NCBI GenBank assembly: GCA_964633715.1
Contig: CAZWHQ010000091.1
Location: 1-8,396, forward strand
Direction: 5' to 3'
Origin: JAUWVG01 sp964633715
GTDB taxonomy: Bacteria; Acidobacteriota; Aminicenantia; Aminicenantales; Aminicenantaceae
Length of the DNA: 8,396 nt
Shown: positions 1 to 5,807 of the stretch, in pieces
How the letters are laid out: every line of letters begins with the position of its first letter
Numbering within the stretch: the first letter of the stretch is position 1
Made by a program: the position numbers and the translations under genes
The notes under the pieces: generated by a model
What the model saw: the letters and a program-made list of their open reading frames with translations, nothing else
Told to the model about the DNA's origin: nothing
The model's database searches: none

Positions 1-73
1 TTCCATTCTGAGTACAGGACAACATTGTTATTAAAATAAGAAGAATTATGGCTGAAATATATTTAGATTTCAC
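1..73 (-). CDS. N-terminus of a lipoprotein, cut by the window edge
   Basis: Only the first 24 codons are inside the window. The start is a GTG at 73, preceded by GGGGA about 7 bases upstream as a ribosome binding site. The peptide has two lysines, then a hydrophobic stretch (residues 8-18), then MLSC with Cys20 as the likely lipidated residue, followed by TQNG. This is a clean type II signal peptide, so the product should be a membrane-anchored lipoprotein facing the periplasm or outer membrane. It begins 27 bases after the stop of the 240-aa secreted protein on the same strand, so the two are probably co-transcribed. Nothing can be said about the mature domain; in this neighbourhood a beta-propeller lipoprotein is possible, but that is a guess. 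Confidence 0.7.
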   Translation of the reverse strand, partial: MKSKYISAIILLILITMLSCTQNG

Positions 74-100
74 TAAATCCCCAATTTTATCTGCATAGGA

Positions 101-823
101 TTATTGAACGATTTTAAAGGGCAAATAATCTTCCTTATTTTGATATGAATCCAAAAGAATTTTCTTGAAATTCTCATCTGTGTAGAAGAAGGCCCACATA
201 AATCCCTGAGCTCTTTTTAAAAGATCCTCATTATTGTTCGAGAGCTTGAGTTGGTTTGCCAGTTTATTGTTTTCTGAGACCCGAGGTAGAATATAGCTGT
301 CCTGTTTCTTTAGGATCTCATTAAATATGGCATGGAACGCAAAAGCTTCAAGATAGATATCTCGTTTTTCATAATCCTGAAATCCTTCTCCTGTCACACA
401 AATGCGAGTTCCTATTCTTCCATCCTCGGTGACTTTGGTAGGAAAGAAGAATCTGACTCCTGTTGCCATCAAGTCATGAACTGAAATCTCCTCTTTAGGT
501 TTTTCGACAAACCCGGAAATTTCTTGGTCTTTTGAGATGAGATAGAGCTCGAACAAATAAAGAATCTTATCCATATGCTCTTGATCTTGCTTTGTCATGT
601 AATTGATGTAAAGTTTGTTCTCTTTGAAAAATCCATTGCCCAGAGCTGTAAGAGGGGAGTCAGATTCAATTTCTGTGGAAAACAGTATCCCGCCTTCCGG
701 ATGCTCAAAATGCTTTTTGATTTCCGCCCTGATCCCTTCTCTTTTAAATTCGCTAGAAAAAAGAGGATTTATCATAAAAATTAAGAACAATAAAAATGAA
801 AGGTGTGATACTTTTTTTTTCAT
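101..823 (-). CDS. Secreted protein of unknown function (240 aa)
   Basis: The protein starts with a classical signal peptide: MKKK, a hydrophobic core at residues 8-22, and a likely cut after the LFSS at residues 21-24. The mature part (about 216 residues) has a single cysteine, no membrane segment and no motif I recognise. It is mixed alpha/beta by eye, with an aromatic-rich segment (VRFFFPTKVTEDGR, about residues 123-136) and a helical C-terminal third. The start is secure, because AGGAGGGG lies just upstream of the ATG, and a strong promoter with -10 TATAAT sits about 40 bases upstream. The gene is complete, has its own promoter and probably leads an operon continuing into the lipoprotein at the left edge. 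I do not recognise the family. Export to the periplasm is the only functional statement the sequence supports. Confidence 0.85.
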   Translation of the reverse strand: MKKKVSHLSFLLFLIFMINPLFSSEFKREGIRAEIKKHFEHPEGGILFSTEIESDSPLTALGNGFFKENKLYINYMTKQDQEHMDKILYLFELYLISKDQEISGFVEKPKEEISVHDLMATGVRFFFPTKVTEDGRIGTRICVTGEGFQDYEKRDIYLEAFAFHAIFNEILKKQDSYILPRVSENNKLANQLKLSNNNEDLLKRAQGFMWAFFYTDENFKKILLDSYQNKEDYLPFKIVQ

Positions 824-847
824 CTTCCCCTCCTGGGACCTTCTCTC

Positions 848-862
848 TATCTCTATTACGAT
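848..862 (-). repeat. 15-base repeat at a promoter start region, copy 1
   Basis: This copy is identical to 5277-5291 on the same strand. It lies between the TATAAT -10 box and the ribosome binding site of the 240-aa secreted protein gene. Confidence 0.6.
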
Positions 863-888
863 TATAAAAAAAATAGTGCTTATGTAAA
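861..888 (-). promoter_or_regulatory. Sigma-70-type promoter of the 240-aa secreted protein gene
   Basis: Read on the minus strand, a -35 box TTTACA (883-888) is followed by a 16-base spacer and a perfect -10 box TATAAT (861-866). Transcription should start near 854, giving a leader of about 30 bases that includes a strong AGGAGGGG ribosome binding site. The -10 box runs directly into CGTAATAGAGATA, a sequence also found at the equivalent position of the promoter at 5290-5316. The promoter begins just past the stop codon of the methyltransferase remnant, so the secreted gene does not depend on that broken gene. Confidence 0.75.
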
Positions 889-891
889 CCG

Positions 892-1254
892 TTATGTAAC
901 CTTTATTTCAAAGAAAACACTGGATCCGTCAACTTCTGTAATAATTGGATCGACATCAAAATTTGGAGTTAATGACTTAAAATCAGCGGGACTCATTGTG
1001 GTTGTCTTGAATCCATCCTTACAGACAATAATACCTTTACTCGTGGTTTCCTCATCTATCTCTCCAATAAGTTTTTGTTGGGATTGAAGCTGGAACCACT
1101 CGAGATGATCCTCCCAAAAGTCCTCGGAGTAGCTGGAAAACAGAACAGCCCCTCCTGAACGGGTGACACACACCGCTTCTTCAATGAGTTGTCTCTGATT
1201 TACTTTAAAGGCCGAGATTCCGTTTTGAATACAGACCACAACATCAAACCTCCG
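892..1254 (-). pseudogene. SAM-dependent methyltransferase, 3' remnant lacking its 5' half
   Basis: The readable piece is about 120 codons, from RRFDVVVCIQNGISAF to the stop. It matches the second half of a class I (Rossmann-fold) methyltransferase. The VVVCIQNG stretch corresponds to the motif around strand 4, and TRSGGAVLFSSYS to the PGG-loop and strand 5. It ends with the family-typical EIDEETTSKGIIVCKDGF and an ITEVDGSSVF tail. The SAM-binding GxGxG motif and the rest of the N-terminus are missing: an in-frame stop lies just upstream and the DNA then becomes the start of an unrelated plus-strand remnant. A GTG at 1239 opens a 115-aa frame, but no ribosome binding site precedes it and the product could not bind SAM. 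The remaining frame is uninterrupted, so the truncation looks recent. Family identity is from memory. Confidence 0.75.
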
Positions 1255-1257
1255 GTT

Positions 1258-1470
1258 TTTGAATCAGATAAAAAGGAAAAAATTCTTTTTTTCCTTTATT
1301 GTCATGGCCTGGATTATGCCAGGGAAATTGCCAGAACTTTCGAATTTAATCTCAACACAGTCCAGAACCAGCTTTTGAAATTGGAAAGCCATGGAATTTC
1401 TGCCGGAAGAGGAAGTCAGAAAATATTGCCGGCCCCGCCTGAGGCCCCGCGAACCGGAAAACCGCTATAA
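1258..1470 (+). pseudogene. Winged-helix DNA-binding protein with internal deletion and frameshift
   Basis: The frame from Phe at 1258 reads FESDKKEKILFFLYCHG and AREIARTFEFNLNTVQNQL and reaches LESHGI at 1398. This is the helix-turn-helix core of an ArsR/MarR-like winged-helix protein (helices 1-3). The wing and middle of the protein are missing. From 1400 the sequence jumps, in the next frame, to LPEEEVRKYCRPR. It then returns to the first frame at 1450 with RTGKPL and a stop. Proteins of this family end in an LPEEE...RRRPRRTGKPL tail, so both pieces belong to one ancestral gene that suffered an internal deletion and a one-base loss. The 5' end is also absent: the homology starts where the opposite-strand methyltransferase remnant begins. 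The uninterrupted frame from 1189 to 1470 uses a false upstream start inside the methyltransferase. Confidence 0.75.
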
Positions 1471-1477
1471 AACATGA

Positions 1478-1564
1478 ATTTTTGAAAGATATCCATCTCA
1501 TGAAGGCATGGAGGATAAATACCATATTTTTCTTGAGGAATTAAGCAAAGCTAATAAAGCATGA
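1478..1564 (+). pseudogene. C-terminal fragment of the gene that followed the winged-helix gene
   Basis: Just after the winged-helix stop, one frame reads IFERYPSHEGMEDKYHIFLEE and then about seven more residues before a TGA at 1562-1564. The composition (GMEDKYH, FLEEL, acidic and amphipathic) looks like the helical tail of a real protein and not chance sequence. There is no start codon: a stop lies immediately upstream at 1475-1477. In related genomes such winged-helix genes are, as I recall, often followed by a nucleotidyltransferase-type partner (AbiEii-like), and this may be its tail. That identification is inference only. If correct, the 5' nine-tenths of the gene was removed. Confidence 0.4.
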
Positions 1565-1624
1565 CAGCAGTAGAGATTGAATGTTCTGTTCTTGTAGGAT
1601 TTACGGAGAGCGTCCTTAAATGGC

Positions 1625-2494
1625 TTAGTACTTGATATCAGTTTCGACGATGAAGAATTTATAGTTAGTGAAGTTGGTGATTATTTCATTTCTGAGATAT
1701 CTTTCTCCTGATTCTGATACAAGGAATTCTTGTATAAGTTGGCGATTGGGAAACCTGACTCCATTCTTCTCGAATCCATAAGTAACGTTAAACATCAATT
1801 CTGTTCTAAATTCTCCGGACCTTGAAGCAATATTCTTCCCATCAAAATCGGAAATGGACTCTGATCCCCATTCTATCTGTAGAATACAGCTGTCCTTCTC
1901 GTTTATCCATAATTTAGCAAAATTCCGATTCTCTTTATTGTTAGGTTTTGGAATTGCATGAATTATCGTTGCCTGAATTTTACTTAATCTCTCCCGCCCA
2001 ATAATTTCGTAACTAAAATAGTTTTGCCAATATCGACTCAGAAATCCTACCGGGCCATAGACGAGATATTTTGTATTAAATCTTGTTTCTAATTTAGCGT
2101 TTTCAATATCTTGTTTCTTATTGTTCTTTTTAATGAGCGTTCGCTGCTCTTTCAGCTCCTTTCCCTTATAGATTAATTGGTAGTCATATAAATAAGAGGA
2201 TATTCTTGTATTGTTTAGCTTAAGACCCCTGCCAGGCACAATCACCGGGTCTCCATAGGGAGAGGGTTCCCAAGTATTTGCATTACGATAGGAATTTGTT
2301 TTATCTTTTATTTCTTCCTGACACACATAAAACAGGGCAATACTTTTTACTCTTTCGCAATACTCAGCGCACTTCTTTAATATTATTTCCAGTTCTTCAT
2401 GATTGTCTGTAATAGGATCATCTGCCTGGCTGAAGATCTGGGTTGAAAGAAGAATAATAAAAAGGGCTGAAATTAACACTCTCAGTTCTTTCAT
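1625..2494 (-). CDS. Secreted LolA-like protein (289 aa)
   Basis: Residues 1-22 form a signal peptide ending near TQIFS. The mature protein begins with an acidic helix carrying two cysteine pairs or singles (KKCAEYCERVK, then FYVCQEE), followed by a long beta-rich region with alternating aromatic and charged residues. Recognisable blocks are YLVYGPVGFLSRYWQ, the AKLWINEKDSCILQIEW strand pair and the closing NYKFFIVETDIKY. This resembles the beta-sheet cup of LolA/LolB-like outer-membrane lipoprotein-sorting proteins, a fold common in secreted Aminicenantes and Acidobacteria proteins; the match is by pattern only. The ATG at 2494 lies 11 bases after the stop of the VWFA-related remnant, so it was once the downstream gene of that operon. 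Its ribosome binding site (AAAGAAA) is weak. With the upstream gene broken and no clear promoter, expression is uncertain, though the frame is intact. Confidence 0.75.
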   Translation of the reverse strand: MKELRVLISALFIILLSTQIFSQADDPITDNHEELEIILKKCAEYCERVKSIALFYVCQEEIKDKTNSYRNANTWEPSPYGDPVIVPGRGLKLNNTRISSYLYDYQLIYKGKELKEQRTLIKKNNKKQDIENAKLETRFNTKYLVYGPVGFLSRYWQNYFSYEIIGRERLSKIQATIIHAIPKPNNKENRNFAKLWINEKDSCILQIEWGSESISDFDGKNIASRSGEFRTELMFNVTYGFEKNGVRFPNRQLIQEFLVSESGERYLRNEIITNFTNYKFFIVETDIKY

Positions 2495-2505
2495 TTGATT
2501 TCTTT

Positions 2506-2760
2506 TTAATCCGCGACATACCCCGAGCGATGGGTGATCCTGTAATTCTGGCCTTTAACCTTGACCTTTATATTCTTGAATGTCCCGTCAGCTCTATAAT
2601 CTTTTGGAGAGTAGTAGAGAAGGTAGTAGCTTTCTGAAAAATCAACAGCTCTCTCAAAAGATGCTCTGGCCTTTTTATCTCCCTATTTATAATCTGGGTT
2701 TTTCGGATGAAATAGACGGCTTCCACTTTTAGTGCAAACTCTGTGCCAATTTGGATCTGG
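2506..2760 (-). pseudogene. C-terminal remnant of a VWFA-related (TIGR03436-type) protein
   Basis: Reading leftward, the frame holds PDPNW...RLFHPKNPDYK, then an in-frame TAG (2683-2685), then GDKKARASFERAVDFS, YYLLYYSPKDYRADGTFKNI and KVKVKGQNYRITHRSGYVAD before the TAA at 2506. The YYLLYYSP...DGTFKNIKVKVK...RSGYVAD pattern is the beta-sandwich end of the secreted VWFA-related proteins abundant in Acidobacteria and Aminicenantes. The von Willebrand A domain with its MIDAS motif, expected several hundred residues upstream, is absent, and a second stop (2761-2763) closes the frame. No start codon with a ribosome binding site precedes the part after the TAG. The piece is too short for most gene callers. 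Confidence 0.75.
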
Positions 2761-3014
2761 CTAATTTATGAATTCAACTTATTTTTATGTCTCTTTATAT
2801 GGACAACTGTAGCATCAAAAATATCCGATATTTGAAATGATCTAGGTGTCAAGACATTTTCCTTGCATAAAATACCAATTTGGAATAAATAACGTAAAAG
2901 TGTGATTGTTCATAGTAATAAAACGGTTTCCTGTTCAAGAGAACTGATCCCTGAAATTGGCTAACCTCAACATATGATGTTTTGAATATACATCCCTATC
3001 GGTCAATATATTGA
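2761..3014 (+). other. Gene-free stretch between two remnants
   Basis: About 250 AT-rich bases separate the VWFA-related remnant from the tatC remnant. I find no convincing gene, RNA, hairpin terminator or repeat here. The minus strand holds a 48-codon stop-free run (2766-2909) containing SFQISDIFDATVVHIKRH, but it has no start signal and matches nothing I know. The missing 5' half of tatC is not recognisable in any plus-strand frame. The stretch may be old, eroded gene sequence. Confidence 0.5.
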
Positions 3015-3428
3015 AATGCTATTTTTGTGCTGATAAGATGGTTCAATATAATGTTTGGAAGTATTGTCTTTCCCTGGGCTGTCCGGTTCTTTTTGAACAC
3101 GGGTTCTGAATTCAATGCTATGATTACAGTGGACAAGTACTTTAGTTTGATCCTGCGCGTCCATCTGGGTATTGCCATAATTTTCGAACTCCCTACGTTG
3201 ACTTTCTTCCTTGCCCGCATGAAAATCATCACTGCAAAATGGATGATAAAGAATTTCAAGTATGCCGTGCTTGTGGTTTTTGTTATCGCAGCCATCCTCA
3301 CTCCACCTGATCCGGTTACCCAGAGCCTCCTCGCCGTTCCATTGCTCGCCCTCTATGGACTCAGTATCCTTATTGCTCTGATTTTTGGGAAAAAGAAGGC
3401 AGAGAAAGAAGTCAGTCCTGAAAACTAA
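3015..3428 (+). pseudogene. tatC: TatC (Sec-independent translocase), C-terminal half only
   Basis: TatC is the polytopic inner-membrane receptor of the twin-arginine translocation pathway, about 240-260 residues with six membrane helices. Numbering from the GTG at 3027, this frame covers the second half. It contains FPWAVRFFL (about 15-23), the periplasmic stretch MITVDKYFSLILR (32-44), FELP with the conserved glutamate 54 (equivalent to E. coli Glu170), ARMKIITAKW, the diagnostic LTPPDPVTQ (91-99), and the last helix ALYGLSILIALIFG before a lysine-rich tail. The first three helices and the N-terminal signal-peptide-binding face are missing. A TGA lies in frame at 3012-3014, and the GTG at 3027 has no ribosome binding site. 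The remaining frame is free of stops and frameshifts, so the truncation appears recent. It converges on the membrane-protein gene. It is the only sizeable intact frame on the plus strand. Confidence 0.85.
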
Positions 3429-3482
3429 AGACATATTGCATCAAAATCCAAGATGATTAGAAAATAGGACTTGAATATATTT

Positions 3483-5243
3483 TTATTCCCTCTTATATCG
3501 GTTCTTCCATTTCCCATATTGTGCAAGCCGGGCGATAAAATCTCTTTGCTCTCTGTAAACATTCCAGTTCAATGAAGAATTTATATCCAGAATTGTCTGA
3601 GGAAGTGAGTTGTTTCGTGTAATGACCCTCCGTATTTTCTGAAGACTTTTTGTTGTGTAAGATTCATCGATATTTTTCCAGTGCTCTAAAGCTTCTAAAT
3701 ACTGTTCATTATCCCAGGCAGATCTTCCTAGTTCATACAAACCGATGTTTTTTGCCCTGTCTCCTAAATCTAAAAGAAGATTGTAGGTGCCTCTTTCCAC
3801 CTCCTGATAGAAAGCCAGAACCTCATCGATTGTGTGAAATCCAAGTGCAGGAAGTTTTCTCACCAGATTTTCATAGACGTCTTTAATGACAAAACACTTT
3901 TGTCTTTTGTTAAACATTTCTGTTCGTTGATACTTTTGAGATAAAAAATCATTTGCCTCAGCATAAGCTTTGTGAAGAAAAAACAATCCGTTTTTTTCGA
4001 ATCTGATATGGTTGACAATACATAATAAAAACTCCACTCCGATTTCCGATGTAGGATCCTCTATCCATATTTTATAAAAAAAATGATCCAAGGCTTTGTT
4101 GAAATAAACCTCTTCTATATAATCAAATGCTGATGTTATATCGCTTATATCAAACATAATGCTGCTTAGATTATTAGTTGTAAATTCTCGAGTAAGTTCA
4201 ATCAAGGAAGGTTCATCAAAAGCCTGCCTGTTTATATAATCACGCTGGAATTTTTCTAACTGTTCAATCTCAGGAAGAGTCATAAGGTCGTCGAGTATTT
4301 GACGAATATTTCGTTCATCGATCTGCTTTTTATTGGATCCTATTTTTTTAACCGTGACGTCGGAATTTGCAGCAGCCTTGCTTTGGAAAGATTCTTCAAC
4401 CAAAAAAACATCAAACAATTTTAGGTCTTGCAGCTTATATTCAACAGTATTTTCGTCCTCACGCTCTTTTTCGGGCTGTTCAAATTTTTTGTAAATGTTT
4501 GGAAATCCAGAGATGATATAAAATAGATCGGCTCCCTGAGCTAAAAGTTCTTCATAAGGGGAATTTCGAAAGAAATACCCATCAGGCACTATTCTAAATT
4601 CTCCTTCTTGAAGATCTATTCTGACTTGCTGACCAGAATAGTTAAAATCTTCTTTTGGGGCAGTGAATTTATCTGATAATTTATTAAATGCCTCCGATTT
4701 ATCCTTTTCTAAAACATAAAATTTTATCTGATTTTTTCCAGGTATAGGGGGAGCTTTAAACAGTTTTGCCCCTGAGCTTAGCTCTAAATCCCCAATTTCA
4801 TTAGAAATTTGTTCTTCACTGGATTCCATTTCAGTGGGCTCTAAGCTCGTGTGTCCTTTTTGTAATGCTTTTAATGTTCCCATTAAACCATTCGTCAATT
4901 GAGAAAGATCCTCTTGCGCCAAGGATGAATCTTGGATTCTAATTTTTTTTAATATATCTTCAAATTCAATTATTTGTGCCAATACTCCGCCTTCCAAGTC
5001 TTTTGACTGAGGGCTTGTTTGACTGGTCCTGGAAAAAACTTCAAAAAGAGATTCATTTTGATTTTCGGATTTGGCTAAATCAGAAGAGAAAACGGAGGAC
5101 AGAAAAAGAACAAGGCCTAAAATGAAATGAAAAAACATGGATATCAGGAGCGCTTTGAATATATTGAATCTCTGATTTCTTAATAATCTTATGATGAAGT
5201 ATGGATTTTTTTCATGAAGAAAATCAACAAACAAATCTTGCAT
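3483..5243 (-). CDS. Large N-terminally anchored membrane protein, unknown family (586 aa)
   Basis: With the ATG at 5243 the protein has 586 residues. A basic N-terminus (R19, R22, R25, K30) precedes one membrane helix at about 29-52, so the remaining 530 residues should face the periplasm. After a polar linker rich in Ser, Gln and Glu comes a soluble part with IKFYVLEKDKSEAF, RIDLQEGEFRIVPDGYFF and a long helical C-terminal half. Segments such as YNLLLDLGDRAKNIGL and WDNEQYLEALEHWKNI look like tetratricopeptide-type helices. I do not recognise the family. The frame extends upstream to a TTG at 5297, but a promoter very like that of the 240-aa gene ends at about 5290, placing that TTG upstream of transcription. 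ATG 5243 is therefore preferred, although its ribosome binding site is poor. The gene is complete and converges with the tatC remnant. Confidence 0.7.
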   Translation of the reverse strand: MQDLFVDFLHEKNPYFIIRLLRNQRFNIFKALLISMFFHFILGLVLFLSSVFSSDLAKSENQNESLFEVFSRTSQTSPQSKDLEGGVLAQIIEFEDILKKIRIQDSSLAQEDLSQLTNGLMGTLKALQKGHTSLEPTEMESSEEQISNEIGDLELSSGAKLFKAPPIPGKNQIKFYVLEKDKSEAFNKLSDKFTAPKEDFNYSGQQVRIDLQEGEFRIVPDGYFFRNSPYEELLAQGADLFYIISGFPNIYKKFEQPEKEREDENTVEYKLQDLKLFDVFLVEESFQSKAAANSDVTVKKIGSNKKQIDERNIRQILDDLMTLPEIEQLEKFQRDYINRQAFDEPSLIELTREFTTNNLSSIMFDISDITSAFDYIEEVYFNKALDHFFYKIWIEDPTSEIGVEFLLCIVNHIRFEKNGLFFLHKAYAEANDFLSQKYQRTEMFNKRQKCFVIKDVYENLVRKLPALGFHTIDEVLAFYQEVERGTYNLLLDLGDRAKNIGLYELGRSAWDNEQYLEALEHWKNIDESYTTKSLQKIRRVITRNNSLPQTILDINSSLNWNVYREQRDFIARLAQYGKWKNRYKRE

Positions 5244-5276
5244 GGGTATTCTGCCGGAAAGCCGGTCACATCCCTT

Positions 5277-5291
5277 TATCTCTATTACGAT
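5277..5291 (-). repeat. 15-base repeat at a promoter start region, copy 2
   Basis: ATCGTAATAGAGATA on the minus strand is identical to 848-862. Both copies begin inside the -10 box and extend across the expected transcription start, 25 and 33 bases upstream of the start codons they precede. Confidence 0.6.
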
Positions 5292-5316
5292 ATTCAAATG
5301 GACTATGTTTAGTCAA
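5290..5316 (-). promoter_or_regulatory. Promoter of the large membrane-protein gene
   Basis: On the minus strand, -35 TTGACT (5311-5316) is followed by a 15-base spacer and -10 GAATAT (5290-5295), which runs straight into CGTAATAGAGATA. The same 15-base sequence (ATCGTAATAGAGATA) follows the -10 box of the promoter at 861-888. The start of transcription is expected near 5283, about 40 bases before ATG 5243. The -10 box is weaker than its counterpart. Whether the shared sequence is an initial transcribed element, a regulator site or coincidence cannot be told from this window. Confidence 0.5.
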
Positions 5317-5385
5317 AATTCTGAATGAAATCCCTCATATAAGGACATCTTTTCCGGATAAATCTATCTGGGAAGGACTCGTGCC

Positions 5386-5403
5386 TTTATTTGATCTCAG
5401 TTT
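5386..5403 (-). repeat. 18-base sequence at the 3' end of a beta-propeller remnant, copy 1
   Basis: The plus-strand sequence TTTATTTGATCTCAGTTT matches 7198-7215 at 17 of 18 bases. Here it overlaps the stop of the propeller remnant; the other copy lies directly at the stop of the second propeller remnant. It suggests that the two genes shared their 3' flank by duplication. Confidence 0.5.
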
Positions 5404-5674
5404 ATTCCTTCCCAAATCATCTCATAAACAACCAGTTCCTTAAATCCGCTTTCCTTTTCTTGTATACAGTATAATCTTCCTTCTTTTGCCTTTGCATACA
5501 AAAATCCATAAATTCCAATTCAAATGTTGAAGATAGTGGTTTATCGTTGTTTTCTGTAATAACGATATCTTCTGCATCCTCAATTGATATGGAGCTTTCA
5601 ATGACATTTTTTTGACAGCAGTTAAACGCCATTATGAATACAAATATAAATATGTTGCGTAGATTTTTTCCCAT
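5397..5674 (-). pseudogene. 6-bladed beta-propeller lipoprotein reduced to its two ends
   Basis: The ATG at 5674 has a strong AGGAGGAG ribosome binding site (5687-5694). It opens a lipoprotein-like signal (FIFVFIMAFNCCQ, Cys19 or Cys20) and the short linker ISIEDAEDIVITENNDKPL, STFELE, typical of the start of BF3886-like 6-bladed propeller proteins. From about 5516 the next frame reads YGFLYAKAKEGRLYCIQEKE then SGFKELVVYEMIWEGIN and a TGA at 5397. This is the characteristic last blade of the same family. Around 300 residues of propeller are therefore missing between the two ends, and the ends are out of frame. The translated frame continues instead to a stop at 5417, giving an 85-aa product without a propeller. 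It was probably produced by a single large internal deletion. The start region is well preserved, so a short lipoprotein might still be made. Confidence 0.7.
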
Positions 5675-5807
5675 GCTGCTTCCGAACTCCTCCTGCTTGA
5701 TCTTAAATACGAATAACGAAAAAAAATCGTTTAATCAAACAATTGATACAATTCTTTTGAGCAGACATCCAAATGGACACATCGACTGGGGAAGCAGACG
5801 TGTTTAA

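Noticed and set aside
575..887. Plus-strand open frames opposite the 240-aa gene
   Set aside because: They are antisense to a gene with a signal peptide, a strong ribosome binding site and a promoter.
1189..1257. N-terminal part of the plus-strand frame leading into the winged-helix remnant
   Set aside because: This part is antisense to the methyltransferase coding sequence; winged-helix homology starts only at about 1258.
2766..2909. 48-codon stop-free minus-strand run with SFQISDIFDATVVHIKRH
   Set aside because: Such a run is not rare in DNA of this length, there is no start signal, and I recognise no family; a transposase scrap could not be supported.
2996..3434. Two minus-strand open frames opposite tatC
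   Set aside because: The plus strand carries unmistakable TatC motifs here; the minus-strand frames are shadows with unconvincing composition.
5244..5297. Upstream TTG start giving a 604-aa membrane protein
   Set aside because: No ribosome binding site, and the TTG lies between the -35 and -10 boxes' end and the expected transcription start, so it would not be transcribed.
5715..5731. AACGA / TCGTT inverted repeat around an A-run upstream of the propeller remnant
   Set aside because: The stem has only five pairs and the loop is a homopolymer; too weak to call an operator or terminator.
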